Source of the DNA: UKL13-2 sp044346745
GTDB taxonomy: Bacteria; Pseudomonadota; Gammaproteobacteria; Burkholderiales; Usitatibacteraceae
Reading direction: 5' to 3'
NCBI GenBank assembly: GCA_044346745.1
Contig: JBIIYQ010000001.1
Span: 62,001 to 126,000 of the forward strand
Length of the DNA: 64,000 bases
Made by a program: the position numbers and the translations under genes. Of the stretch, positions 32,966 through 43,022 are shown one piece after another. The stretch's first letter is position 1; each line of letters begins with the position of its first letter. The notes below the pieces were generated by a model. The model was not told the DNA's origin and did no database searches. It saw only the letters and a list, made by a program, of their open reading frames with translations.

Positions 32966-35900
32966 CTACGCGGCTTGATCCTCTGGCGCTTTATCCTCTG
33001 CATCGTCTAGCACAAAGCCGTAATTTCCAGATGACGAGGATGTACGCGGACCGACCCGTTTACGGTTGCGATGGTAGGCCAATCCGGTACCTGCCGGGAT
33101 CAGACGGCCAACGATGACGTTTTCCTTCAAGCCACGCAGGTCGTCCTTCTTGCCCATGATTGCGGCTTCGGTCAGAACACGCGTGGTTTCTTGGAAGGAT
33201 GCCGCCGAGATGAACGAGTCTGTCGAGAGCGACGCCTTGGTGATACCCAACAAGTTGTAATTGTAATGCGCCGCCTTCTTGCCGTCCTTCACAACTTTGT
33301 CGTTCTCGTCCAACACCTCAGCCCGCTCCAACTGCTCGCCGGCGATGAAACGTGTCTCGCCCGGATCGACGATTGATACACGGCGCAGCATCTGACGGAC
33401 GATGACCTCGATATGTTTATCGTTGATCTTCACGCCCTGCAAACGATAAACGTCTTGAACTTCGTCAGTGATGTAACGCGCAAGCGCTTCCATCCCCTGC
33501 AAACGCAAGATGTCGTGCGGATCGGCTGGGCCGTCAACAATGGACTCACCCTTGTTTACGACCTGTCCGTCGTGCGCGGTTACGTGTTTGTCTTTCGGGA
33601 TCAAGTACTCGTGTGGCATTCCATCGAAGTCAGTAATCACCAACCGTTGTTTACCCTTGGTGTCTTTACCGAAGGACACGGTACCTGTGACTTCTGCCAA
33701 CACACCAGCATCTTTCGGTGAGCGGGCTTCAAACAGTTCGGCCACTCGTGGCAGACCACCGGTAATGTCGCGCGTCTTCGACGACTCTTGCGGAATACGT
33801 GCCATGACTTCGCCAACACCGACTTGCTGACCGTTCTTTACTGTAATGATCGAGCCGATTTGAAAGGTGTAAGCGACAGGTGCGTCAGAGTTGTTTTGTT
33901 TGATTTCCTTGCCCGACGCATCGACCAGCTTTACCGCTGGACGCAACCCCTTGTTGGCGGCAGAACCGCGACGCTTAGGGTCAATCACGACCAAGCTGGA
34001 CAAACCGGTGGTCTCATCGATTTGTTTCGCTACCGTGACACCTTCTTCGACATTTTCGAAACGAACTTCGCCAGCGTACTCCGTAATGATCGGACGGGTA
34101 TGCGGATCCCAAGTGGCAAGCGGCGCTCCAGCCTTGATCTTGTCACCGTCCTTCACCGCCATCATTGCGCCATAAGGCACTTTATGCCGTTCACGTTCGC
34201 GACCAGCCTCGTCGGCGACGATAACTTCGCCACTGCGCGAAATAACGATCACTTCCTTACGCGCATTCAACACCTGACGCAGGCTAGGCATGAACTTCAA
34301 CACCCCCGCCGATTTCGCCTCAATGCTGCTCGAAGCGGCTGTACGTGATGCCGCGCCGCCGATGTGGAAGGTGCGCATTGTCAACTGTGTACCCGGCTCA
34401 CCGATCGACTGGGCAGCAATAACGCCAACCGCCTCACCTACATTAACCATCGAGCCACGGCCTAAGTCACGGCCATAACACTTTGCGCAGAGTCCATATC
34501 GGGTGTCACAAGTCAACGGCGTGCGCACTTTGACTTCGTCGATGCCAGCCACATCGATTGCGTCCATGGCATCTTCGTCCATCATCGTGCCCGATACCAC
34601 CAACACCTTGCCCGACTCCGGATGGATAACGTCGCCCTGCGCCACACGCCCAAGGATGCGTTCGCGCAACGCCTCGACGATTTCACCGCCCTCAACCAGC
34701 GCCTTAACGGCCAACCCATTTTCCGTCTTGCAATCATCCTCGATCACAACCAGATCTTGCGTGACGTCGACCAAGCGGCGGGTTAGGTATCCGGAGTTAG
34801 CTGTCTTCAGCGCAGTGTCGGCCAAACCTTTACGCGCGCCATGTGTCGAGATGAAGTACTGTAGAACGTTCAGGCCTTCGCGGAAGTTGGCGGTAATCGG
34901 CGTCTCGATAATCGAGCCGTCCGGCTTTGCCATCAGACCGCGCATACCTGCCAACTGGCGAATCTGTGCGACTGAACCGCGTGCGCCAGAGTCGGCCATC
35001 ATGTAAATCGCGTTGAATGACTCTTGGGTGGCTTGTTTGCCGTCCAGCGTCGTGACGGGCTCGGAACCAAGCTGCTCCATCATTGCCTTGGCAACCTGAT
35101 CCCCTGCGCGACCCCAAATATCCACCACTTTGTTGTATCGCTCGCCCTGCGTGACTAGCCCAGAGGTGTATTGCGCTTCAATTTCCTTCACCTCTTGCTC
35201 TGCTGTCGATATGATTTGTTTCTTCTGCGGCGGCACCAACATATCGTCGATGGAGATCGACAGACCAGCCTTGGTCGCGTAGGTAAACCCGGTGTACATC
35301 AACTGGTCTGTGAAGATCACGGTTTCGCGAATGCCGCAACGACGGAACGCGGCGTTGATCAACTTGGAAATTTCTTTCTTCTTTAACGCTTTGTTGATGT
35401 GTGGGAAAGGCAGTCCTGGAGGTAGGATTTCGGACAGAATCGCCCGGCCGACAGTCGTCTCGTAACGCTTGACCCGGGAGAAAATTTCACCCTTCTCATT
35501 TTTGTCGGTTTCAGCAATACGCACAACTACCTTCGCGTTCAGCGAAACTTCACCTGTCTCGTAAGCGCGCTGCGCTTCCGCGACGTTGATGAACATTGAG
35601 CCTTCGCCCTTGGCGGCTACACGTTCGCGAGTCATGTAGTACAGCCCCAACACGATGTCTTGTGACGGCACAATAGAAGGTTCACCGGAGGCCGGGAACA
35701 AGACATTGTTGGACGCCAACATTAGCGTGCGCGCTTCCATCTGCGCTTCAAGCGAGATCGGCACGTGTACTGCCATCTGGTCGCCGTCAAAGTCGGCATT
35801 GAATGCCGCACAAACGAGCGGATGCAGCTGGATCGCTTTACCTTCAATCAGCACGGGCTCAAACGCTTGAATACCAAGACGATGCAACGTCGGGGCACGG

Positions 35901-37171
35901 TTCAACATCACAGGGTGCTCTCGGATGACGTCTTCCAAGATGTCCCAAACGACCGGCTCCTCAGCTTCGACCATCCGTTTGGCAGCCTTGATGGTGGTCG
36001 CCATACCAAGCACTTCGAGCTTGTGAAAAATAAACGGCTTGAACAACTCGAGCGCCATTTTTTTCGGCAACCCGCACTGATGTAGTTTCAGTGTTGGTCC
36101 AACCACGATTACTGAGCGACCCGAGTAGTCAACGCGCTTGCCGAGCAAGTTTTGGCGGAAACGTCCAGATTTGCCCTTAATCATATCGGCGAGTGACTTC
36201 AGCGCACGCTTGTTAGCACCTGTCATCGCCTTGCCGCGACGACCGTTGTCGAGCAACGAATCAACGGACTCCTGCAGCATGCGTTTTTCGTTACGCACGA
36301 TAATCTCAGGTGCCTTCAACTCCAACAAGCGCTTCAAGCGGTTGTTACGATTGATTACGCGACGATAGAGGTCGTTCAGATCGGAGGTCGCGAAACGACC
36401 GCCGTCCAATGGAACCAAGGGACGCAAATCTGGCGGGAGCACCGGCAAGACTTCCAACACCATCCAGTCGGGCTTGATGCCCGACTTGGTGAACGCCTCA
36501 AGCACTTTGGTACGCTTGGCGATCTTCTTGATCTTCGCTTCAGATCCGGTGTTACCCATGTCCTTGCGCAGTTGCTCGAGTTCACCCGGCAAATCAAGCT
36601 TACGCAAGAGTTCGCGAATGCCTTCAGCACCCATCAGCGCTGTGAAGTCGTCGCCGTACTCTTCGACCTTCGACAGGTAGTCGTCTTCGGTGAGCAACTG
36701 GCATTTGTTCAGAGGCGTCATGCCACCGTCTACAACGACATATGCTTCAAAGTACAAAACACGCTCGATGTCACGCAGCGTCATGTCCAGCACCATGCCG
36801 AGGCGCGATGGCAGGGACTTCAGGAACCAGATATGCGCGGTTGGGCTGGCCAATTCAATGTGACCCATCCGCTCGCGGCGCACTTTCGAAAGCGTGACTT
36901 CAACGCCACACTTCTCACAAATGACGCCACGGTGCTTGAGTCGCTTGTACTTGCCGCACAAACATTCATAGTCTTTGATCGGACCAAAAATCTTGGCGCA
37001 GAACAAACCGTCACGCTCAGGCTTGAATGTGCGGTAGTTGATCGTCTCAGGCTTTTTGACTTCACCATATGACCACGAACGGATCTTTTCTGGCGAGGCG
37101 AGTCCGATCTTGATGGCATCGAACTCTTCTTCCTGCGTAACTTGCTTAAATAGGTCTAATAACGCTTTCAT
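32966..37171 (-). CDS. rpoC: DNA-directed RNA polymerase subunit beta'
   Basis: The 1401-residue beta' subunit. The N-terminal zinc ribbon is CLCGKYKRLKHRGVICEKCG near residues 70-88, the catalytic Asp triad lies in NADFDGDQMA near 460, and the second zinc site is in CDTRYGLCAKCYG near 890. The C-terminal part contains KDITGGLPRVAELFEAR (seen as DITGGLPRVAELFEAR). It forms the active site with beta. It follows rpoB by 30 bases. Confidence 0.99.
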   Translation of the reverse strand: MKALLDLFKQVTQEEEFDAIKIGLASPEKIRSWSYGEVKKPETINYRTFKPERDGLFCAKIFGPIKDYECLCGKYKRLKHRGVICEKCGVEVTLSKVRRERMGHIELASPTAHIWFLKSLPSRLGMVLDMTLRDIERVLYFEAYVVVDGGMTPLNKCQLLTEDDYLSKVEEYGDDFTALMGAEGIRELLRKLDLPGELEQLRKDMGNTGSEAKIKKIAKRTKVLEAFTKSGIKPDWMVLEVLPVLPPDLRPLVPLDGGRFATSDLNDLYRRVINRNNRLKRLLELKAPEIIVRNEKRMLQESVDSLLDNGRRGKAMTGANKRALKSLADMIKGKSGRFRQNLLGKRVDYSGRSVIVVGPTLKLHQCGLPKKMALELFKPFIFHKLEVLGMATTIKAAKRMVEAEEPVVWDILEDVIREHPVMLNRAPTLHRLGIQAFEPVLIEGKAIQLHPLVCAAFNADFDGDQMAVHVPISLEAQMEARTLMLASNNVLFPASGEPSIVPSQDIVLGLYYMTRERVAAKGEGSMFINVAEAQRAYETGEVSLNAKVVVRIAETDKNEKGEIFSRVKRYETTVGRAILSEILPPGLPFPHINKALKKKEISKLINAAFRRCGIRETVIFTDQLMYTGFTYATKAGLSISIDDMLVPPQKKQIISTAEQEVKEIEAQYTSGLVTQGERYNKVVDIWGRAGDQVAKAMMEQLGSEPVTTLDGKQATQESFNAIYMMADSGARGSVAQIRQLAGMRGLMAKPDGSIIETPITANFREGLNVLQYFISTHGARKGLADTALKTANSGYLTRRLVDVTQDLVVIEDDCKTENGLAVKALVEGGEIVEALRERILGRVAQGDVIHPESGKVLVVSGTMMDEDAMDAIDVAGIDEVKVRTPLTCDTRYGLCAKCYGRDLGRGSMVNVGEAVGVIAAQSIGEPGTQLTMRTFHIGGAASRTAASSSIEAKSAGVLKFMPSLRQVLNARKEVIVISRSGEVIVADEAGRERERHKVPYGAMMAVKDGDKIKAGAPLATWDPHTRPIITEYAGEVRFENVEEGVTVAKQIDETTGLSSLVVIDPKRRGSAANKGLRPAVKLVDASGKEIKQNNSDAPVAYTFQIGSIITVKNGQQVGVGEVMARIPQESSKTRDITGGLPRVAELFEARSPKDAGVLAEVTGTVSFGKDTKGKQRLVITDFDGMPHEYLIPKDKHVTAHDGQVVNKGESIVDGPADPHDILRLQGMEALARYITDEVQDVYRLQGVKINDKHIEVIVRQMLRRVSIVDPGETRFIAGEQLERAEVLDENDKVVKDGKKAAHYNYNLLGITKASLSTDSFISAASFQETTRVLTEAAIMGKKDDLRGLKENVIVGRLIPAGTGLAYHRNRKRVGPRTSSSSGNYGFVLDDAEDKAPEDQAA

Positions 37172-37201
37172 ATGTTCTCCAAATTCAGTTCGTCTCGCGG
37201 A

Positions 37202-40200
37202 TTAATAACGCTCGAGATCGATATCGATCGCGAGTGAGCGAATTTCCTTGACCAGCACGTTGAACGACTCGGGCATACCCGCTTCGATCTTGTGCTCGCC
37301 TTTGACGATCGATTCGTATACCTTGGTACGACCATTGGTGTCGTCGGACTTGACGGTGAGCATTTCCTGCAAGGTGTAAGACGCGCCGTAAGCTTCCAAC
37401 GCCCAAACTTCCATTTCACCGAAGCGCTGTCCACCAAACTGCGCCTTACCACCGAGCGGCTGTTGCGTAACAAGCGAGTATGGACCGGTTGAACGTGCAT
37501 GCATCTTGTCATCGACCAAGTGGTGGAGTTTCAGGATGTGCATATAACCAACGGTGACAGGACGCTCGAATGCTTCGCCTGTACGACCGTCATGGAGCGT
37601 GACCTGCGTCTTCGTTGGGGTGAGCCCCATACGCTTGGTTGTCTCGTCGTCGTAGGCGAGGTCAAGCATCGAACGAATTTCTGTCTCGGCAGCGCCGTCG
37701 AACACCGGGGTCGCGAATGGCACACCTTTCGTCAGGTTCTTTGCCATTTCCATGACCTCAGGCGACGTAAGCTCATCGAGATTTTCTTTCTTGCCGCTGG
37801 TGTTATAGACCTTATCGAGGAATTTGCGCATCTTCGCTTCGTCTTCGCCAGCTTTAAGCATCGCGCCGATCTTGTGGCCTAAGCCCTTTGCTGCCCAACC
37901 AAGGTGCGTTTCAAGAATCTGCCCCACGTTCATACGTGATGGAACGCCAAGCGGGTTCAGCACGATATCCATCGGTGTACCGTCGGCCATAAACGGCATG
38001 TCTTCGATCGGCACAATCTTGGAGATAACCCCCTTGTTACCGTGGCGTCCGGCCATCTTGTCGCCGGGCTGCAAGCGGCGCTTAACGGCAACATAGACCT
38101 TGACCATCTTTTGCACGCCAGGTGGTAGCTCGTCACCTTGTGTAAGTTTGCGCTTTTTCTCGTCGAATGCCTTGTCGAACTCTTTACGCGTCAGTTCAAG
38201 CGCTTCCTTCAACGCTTCGAGTTGGCGTGCATCGTCATCCTCGGTCAGACGAATATCAAACCAGTCGTGACGTGGTAGGTCCGCGAGATAGGCCTTGGTA
38301 AGCTTGTCACCTTTTGCCAATTTATTCGGGCCACCCTTCGCAACCTTACCAACGAGCATTTTTTCAATACGCTGAAACGCGTCATCTTCAACAATGCGTA
38401 GCTGGTCAGCCAAGTCTTTCTTGTAATCCTTCAACTGGTCATCGATGATTTGTTGTGCGCGCTTGTCTCGAACGATTCCCTCACGTGTGAACACCTGGAC
38501 ATCGATAACAGTGCCGGAAATGCCGGACTGCACACGCAGCGACGTATCCTTAACGTCGGAGGCTTTTTCACCGAAGATCGCTCTGAGCAGCTTCTCTTCA
38601 GGCGTCAACTGTGTTTCACCTTTTGGGGTCACCTTGCCAACCAGCACGTCACCGGCCTCAACTTCTGCACCGATATACACGATGCCCGACTCATCCAGTC
38701 GCCCCAACATGCGCTCAGACAGGTTTGAGATATCACGCGTGATTTCTTCTGGCCCCAGTTTGGTGTCACGCGCCACAACCGACAACTCTTCGATATGAAT
38801 CGAGGTATAGCGGTCTTCAGCGACGATCGCTTCCGAGATCAAGATCGAATCTTCGAAGTTGTAGCCGTTCCATGGCATGAACGCGACCAGCAGGTTCTGC
38901 CCGAGCGCCAACTCGCCCATGTCTGTCGAAGCTCCGTCAGCAATAACGTCACGCTTGGCGATGATGTCACCAACCTTCACTAGCGGACGCTGGTTGATGT
39001 TGGTGTTTTGGTTGGAACGCACGTACTTGGTGAGGTTGTAAATATCCACACCGGCTTCGCCAGCGGTTGTCTCGTGGTCGTCCACGCGAACGACAACACG
39101 GCTCGCATCGACGAAGTCGACACGGCCACCACGGCGGGCCATCACCGCCGTGCCAGAGTCAAGCGCAACGGTACGCTCGATACCAGTACCGACAAGCGAC
39201 TTTTCTGCGCGCAAGCAGGGAACCGCCTGGCGTTGCATGTTTGACCCCATCAGTGCGCGGTTTGCGTCATCGTGTTCGAGGAACGGAATCAACGAGGCCG
39301 CAACGGAAACGATCTGCGCCGGGGCGACGTCTATGTAGTCGATTGTCTCGGGGCGTGCGAGCATAAACTCATTGTGCTGGCGGCAGCTAACAAGCTCATC
39401 CACAAAATGACCGGCTTTGTCACTGTCGGCATTCGCTTGTGCAATGGTGTACTTGCTTTCTTCAATCGCAGACAGATACTCGATCTCGTTAGTGATTTTG
39501 TTGTTGATCACCTTACGATACGCGGTTTCTATGAAGCCGTACTCATTCACCTGCGCAAACAATGCGAGTGAGTTGATCAGGCCAATGTTTGGTCCTTCTG
39601 GCGTCTCGATCGGACACACGCGACCATAGTGGGTCGGGTGTACGTCGCGCACCTCAAAGCCTGCGCGCTCACGCGTCAGACCGCCTGGTCCAAGTGCGGA
39701 TACACGGCGCTTGTGCGTAATTTCCGACAGCGGGTTCGTTTGGTCCATAAACTGCGATAGCTGGGATGAACCAAAAAACTCCTTGATTGCCGCCGAAACT
39801 GGCTTTGCATTGATTAAGTCATGCGGCATCAAGTTTTCACTCTCGGCCTGTGACAAGCGTTCGCGCACTGCGCGCTCAACACGAACCAAACCGGAGCGGA
39901 ATTGGTTTTCAGCCAACTCACCAACCGAGCGTACACGACGGTTACCGAGGTGATCGATGTCATCGACTTCACCGCGGCCGTTGCGCAACTCAACCAAAAT
40001 CTTGATGACGGCAACAATGTCTTCTGTCGACAACGTCATCGCGCCAGTCAACTCTTCGCGACCAATGCGACGGTTGAACTTCATACGACCAACTGCGGAC
40101 AGGTCGTACCGATCCGGCGAAAAGAACAACGCATTGAATAGCGTGTTAACCGCGTCTTCTGTCGGTGGCTCCCCTGGCCGCATCATGCGATAGATCGCGA

Positions 40201-41338
40201 CTTTTGCGTTTAGCGCATCAACGGTTTCATCGATTCGCAAGGTGGACGAAATGTACGCCCCTTGGTCGAGATCGTTGGTGTACAACGTATAGATTGACTC
40301 AACACCAGCGTCAATCAACTTGCGCAGATTGACTTCAGTGAGTTCTTCGTTCGCGTTTGCGACGACTTCACCCGTATCGGTGTTCACGATGTTGGTTGCC
40401 AACACACGGCCGATGAGATATTCCTCATTGACAGGCAACGTCTTCATCTTCGCGGCTTCCATGTCGCGGATGTGTTTTGCAGTAATGCGTTTGTCTTTCT
40501 GGACCAGCACTTTTCCGTCTTCGGTAAGGATATCGAATTTCGCAATCTCCCCCTTCAAGCGCTCCGGCACGAGCTCGAGTTCTATCTCACCCTCCTTGGT
40601 GATTTGGAATTGGTCAAAGGCAAAGAACTCACGCAAGATTTGATCAGGCGTATAACCCAGCGCCTTTAGCAGAATAGTGACCGGCATTTTCCGGCGGCGG
40701 TCAACGCGGAAATACAAGTAGTCTTTCGGATCGAATTCAAAATCCAACCACGAGCCACGGTAAGGAATCACGCGTGCCGAGAACAGCAACTTGCCCGACG
40801 AGTGCGTCTTGCCGCGATCATGCTCGAAGAACACGCCTGGCGAACGGTGCAACTGCGAGACAATGACACGCTCGGTACCGTTAATCACAAACGAGCCGTT
40901 TTGTGTCATGAGCGGGATTTCGCCCATGTACACTTCTTGCTCCTTCATTTCCTTGACCGTCGGCTTAGATGCCTCGCGATCCATGATCACCAGGCGCACC
41001 TTTGCGCGAAGCGGCGAGGCATACGTCAATCCGCGCTGTTGGCATTCCAACACGTCAAATGGTGGCTGGCTCAGCGTGTAGCTCTGAAACTCTAGTCGGG
41101 CAAACTGGTTGTGCGACACGATCGGGAACACCGAATTGAATGCCGCTTGCAAACCCTGCATCTTGCGGCTCATGACGGCGACGTCTGCCTGCAAAAATTC
41201 TGCGTAGGAGTTGAGCTGGGTTGCCAGTAAAAACGGCACGTCCAACACACTGGCGCGTTTCGCGAACGATTTGCGAATACGCTTTTTCTCGGTGTAGGTG
41301 TACTGCGGCGCGGGGGAGGCTACTGAAGCTTGGGACAT
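37202..41338 (-). CDS. rpoB: DNA-directed RNA polymerase subunit beta
   Basis: The 1378-residue beta subunit. The rifampicin-binding region reads SSQLSQFMDQTNPLSEITHK and then RRVSALGPGGLTRER, wild type at the usual resistance positions. GRHGNKGVIS and QPLGGKAQFGGQRFGEMEVW near the end are the active-site and clamp-contact blocks. The ribosome site GGAGAT lies six bases before the ATG. The 501 bases between rplL and rpoB hold no gene but a string of hairpins. Confidence 0.99.
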   Translation of the reverse strand: MSQASVASPAPQYTYTEKKRIRKSFAKRASVLDVPFLLATQLNSYAEFLQADVAVMSRKMQGLQAAFNSVFPIVSHNQFARLEFQSYTLSQPPFDVLECQQRGLTYASPLRAKVRLVIMDREASKPTVKEMKEQEVYMGEIPLMTQNGSFVINGTERVIVSQLHRSPGVFFEHDRGKTHSSGKLLFSARVIPYRGSWLDFEFDPKDYLYFRVDRRRKMPVTILLKALGYTPDQILREFFAFDQFQITKEGEIELELVPERLKGEIAKFDILTEDGKVLVQKDKRITAKHIRDMEAAKMKTLPVNEEYLIGRVLATNIVNTDTGEVVANANEELTEVNLRKLIDAGVESIYTLYTNDLDQGAYISSTLRIDETVDALNAKVAIYRMMRPGEPPTEDAVNTLFNALFFSPDRYDLSAVGRMKFNRRIGREELTGAMTLSTEDIVAVIKILVELRNGRGEVDDIDHLGNRRVRSVGELAENQFRSGLVRVERAVRERLSQAESENLMPHDLINAKPVSAAIKEFFGSSQLSQFMDQTNPLSEITHKRRVSALGPGGLTRERAGFEVRDVHPTHYGRVCPIETPEGPNIGLINSLALFAQVNEYGFIETAYRKVINNKITNEIEYLSAIEESKYTIAQANADSDKAGHFVDELVSCRQHNEFMLARPETIDYIDVAPAQIVSVAASLIPFLEHDDANRALMGSNMQRQAVPCLRAEKSLVGTGIERTVALDSGTAVMARRGGRVDFVDASRVVVRVDDHETTAGEAGVDIYNLTKYVRSNQNTNINQRPLVKVGDIIAKRDVIADGASTDMGELALGQNLLVAFMPWNGYNFEDSILISEAIVAEDRYTSIHIEELSVVARDTKLGPEEITRDISNLSERMLGRLDESGIVYIGAEVEAGDVLVGKVTPKGETQLTPEEKLLRAIFGEKASDVKDTSLRVQSGISGTVIDVQVFTREGIVRDKRAQQIIDDQLKDYKKDLADQLRIVEDDAFQRIEKMLVGKVAKGGPNKLAKGDKLTKAYLADLPRHDWFDIRLTEDDDARQLEALKEALELTRKEFDKAFDEKKRKLTQGDELPPGVQKMVKVYVAVKRRLQPGDKMAGRHGNKGVISKIVPIEDMPFMADGTPMDIVLNPLGVPSRMNVGQILETHLGWAAKGLGHKIGAMLKAGEDEAKMRKFLDKVYNTSGKKENLDELTSPEVMEMAKNLTKGVPFATPVFDGAAETEIRSMLDLAYDDETTKRMGLTPTKTQVTLHDGRTGEAFERPVTVGYMHILKLHHLVDDKMHARSTGPYSLVTQQPLGGKAQFGGQRFGEMEVWALEAYGASYTLQEMLTVKSDDTNGRTKVYESIVKGEHKIEAGMPESFNVLVKEIRSLAIDIDLERY

Positions 41339-41429
41339 TGATGGATCTCCGAACGTTGTGGAACGCCACTTGCTGTGGTGTCAAAGTTCTTCGACTGGCG
41401 CAGACGGTGAACTGTCGGCGTCATTTGGT

Positions 41430-41790
41430 GAAGGGCCGCTACCCTTCGCTGGCGGACGGTGAGAGGACCTCACCCGGACCAAACGTCTTCTGCAGTCGTT
41501 TCAGAAGACAAACCAAAACGCATTCTGTGCGCTTTGGTTTAGCCTCTCGGCAAGACATAAACCTCTAACAACGGCGGGCATTTTCAAGCACTTTTTCCCC
41601 AAACACCGCTCTGGTATTGCACTTTCAAATCCGAGCTATCTTGAGACAGCAAAGGCTGAGATCGAAATCTCAGCCTTTACGTCACTAACGCTATTACTTC
41701 AACGAAACTCAAAGACAAATTTTGATTCGATTGCGCTAGCGAGCGGGGATGATTTTTCTCCGAAGCGCGCAGCCGTATGTCGTATACGGC
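41430..41790 (-). promoter_or_regulatory. Structured rplL-rpoB intergenic leader with six stem-loops
   Basis: In the 501 base rplL-rpoB gap I find six inverted repeats. They are GCCGTAT/ATACGGC (41772-41790), a perfect 12 bp stem AAAGGCTGAGAT/ATCTCAGCCTTT with a 4 base loop (41651-41678), an 11 bp stem with one mismatch starting AAACCAAA (41510-41540), GTCTTCTG/CAGAAGAC (41485-41509), GGTGAG/CTCACC (41458-41474) and GAAGGG/CCCTTC (41430-41447). In E. coli this gap has an attenuator and an RNase III site, so the 12 bp stem is the natural counterpart. None has a full U run. Confidence 0.65.
41572..41604. repeat. 33 bp dispersed repeat, copy 2 (rplL-rpoB gap)
   Basis: This is the second copy of the 33 base sequence found after uvrA (9650-9682): 30 of 33 positions match by my alignment, in the same orientation on the plus strand. 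It sits between the 12 bp and 11 bp stems of the rpoB leader. Confidence 0.5.
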
Positions 41791-41839
41791 GAGCACTGCA
41801 AGAGGAAAAGCGCCCCGCGCAGCAAGCAAACGAACAAAA

Positions 41840-42214
41840 TTACTTCAGTTCGACTTTGGCGCCCGCCTCTTCCAGCTTCTTCTTCATTGCATCAGAGTCA
41901 GCTTTGTTTGCGCCTTCTTTAACTGCTTTAGGTGCGCCTTCAACCAGCGCCTTCGCTTCAGCCAAGCCCAGACCGGTGATTTCGCGAACAGCCTTAATCA
42001 CGCCAATCTTGTTTGCGCCGATTTCCATCAACATAACGTTGAATTCGGTCTTCTCTTCAGCTGCTGGAGCTGCTGCGCCGCCGCCGGCTGCAGGAGCTGC
42101 CATTGCCGCTGCGGATACGCCGAACTTCTCTTCGATCGCTTTAACCAGATCGTTCAAATCCATAACCGACATTGTGTCGAGGGATGCCAAAAATGCGTCT
42201 TTATCGAATGCCAT
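41840..42214 (-). CDS. rplL: 50S ribosomal protein L7/L12
   Basis: L7/L12 of 124 residues. The N-terminal dimerisation helix region is followed by an Ala/Gly-rich hinge (AAPAAGGGAAAPAAEEK) and the C-terminal factor-binding domain with KIGVIKAVREITGLGLAEAK. It forms the flexible stalk that recruits translation factors. It follows rplJ by 53 bases. Confidence 0.98.
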   Translation of the reverse strand: MAFDKDAFLASLDTMSVMDLNDLVKAIEEKFGVSAAAMAAPAAGGGAAAPAAEEKTEFNVMLMEIGANKIGVIKAVREITGLGLAEAKALVEGAPKAVKEGANKADSDAMKKKLEEAGAKVELK

Positions 42215-42267
42215 GATGTGTTTCCTTTACAAATACTGTTGAATAGGTTGATTGATATCGCAAAAAC

Positions 42268-42783
42268 TTAAGCAGCCGGAGCAGCTTCAGCGGAAGGGCC
42301 GGATTTCTTTTCGGCCACCGCTGCGAGGACACGTGCCATGCGCGAAATTGGGCTTTGCATCAGACCCAACAACTGCGCCAGCAACACTTCCTTACTCGGG
42401 ATATTGGCAAGCGCTTTTACGCCAGCCTGATCTAGGACCTTGCCGTTATAGGCACCAGCCTTGATGACGAACTTATCGTTGCCTTTGGCAAAGTCGTTAA
42501 CAACCTTAGCCGCGGCGACTGCGTCTTCCGAGAAGCTATAAATCAGCGGGCCGACCATCTGGTCTTTGGCAACTTCAAACGAAGTCCCTTCGACCGCACG
42601 ACGCGCCAACGTGTTTTTGATCACACGCAGGTACACGCCTTGCGAACGCGCATCCGCGCGCAGCTTGGTCATGCCAACCACTTCCGTGCCGCGATATTCA
42701 GCGAGCACCATCGTTTGGGCTTTCGCAATATTCGCGATTACCTCCGAAACGACTTCTTTCTTGCCTTCCAGATTCAAACTCAC
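42268..42783 (-). CDS. rplJ: 50S ribosomal protein L10 (GTG start)
   Basis: L10 of 171 residues. The start is a GTG (VSLNLEGKKEVVSEV), chosen because the ribosome site AAGGAGAT lies six bases before it and the family begins there; upstream the frame stays open 18 codons without similarity. The MVLAEYRGTEVVGMTKLR block follows. L10 anchors L7/L12 dimers and, in E. coli, represses rplJL by binding the leader; the leader region here is rich in hairpins. Confidence 0.97.
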   Translation of the reverse strand: MSLNLEGKKEVVSEVIANIAKAQTMVLAEYRGTEVVGMTKLRADARSQGVYLRVIKNTLARRAVEGTSFEVAKDQMVGPLIYSFSEDAVAAAKVVNDFAKGNDKFVIKAGAYNGKVLDQAGVKALANIPSKEVLLAQLLGLMQSPISRMARVLAAVAEKKSGPSAEAAPAA

Positions 42784-42810
42784 GTTTGATCTCCTTTCGT
42801 TGAAAAATGT

Positions 42811-42969
42811 ATACCGACAAAATATCGGTATCCACACTCACAGCGACCTTCGCTTGGAGATCCTGAGGTTTGGCGGTTGTGCCAAACAACATGAAATCGT
42901 TGCGGGTGACGCCATCTGCGTAGGGTGACTTGCGCCAATTAATCAGTGGCAAGTGCCACCGACCCTACG
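42811..42969 (-). promoter_or_regulatory. rplJ leader (L10-leader-like region)
   Basis: The 160 bases before rplJ contain four stem pairs. CGTAGGGT/ACCCTACG (42919-42926/42962-42969) encloses GTGGC/GCCAC (42946-42959). GTTTGGC/GCCAAAC (42868-42874/42881-42887) follows. ATACCGA/TCGGTAT (42811-42817/42825-42831) is followed on the RNA strand by ACATTTTT just before the ribosome site, resembling an attenuator. The position is that of the Rfam L10 leader, but I cannot test the fit. Confidence 0.55.
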
Positions 42970-43022
42970 GTCTTGGATAACCCCGTGATGTCGATGTTTT
43001 GTCATCACGAGACCCAAACCAA

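Noticed and set aside
32966..41338. Rifampicin- or streptolydigin-resistance changes in rpoB/rpoC
   Set aside because: The rifampicin region reads wild type (SSQLSQFMDQTNPLSEITHK and the following RR.SALGPGG).
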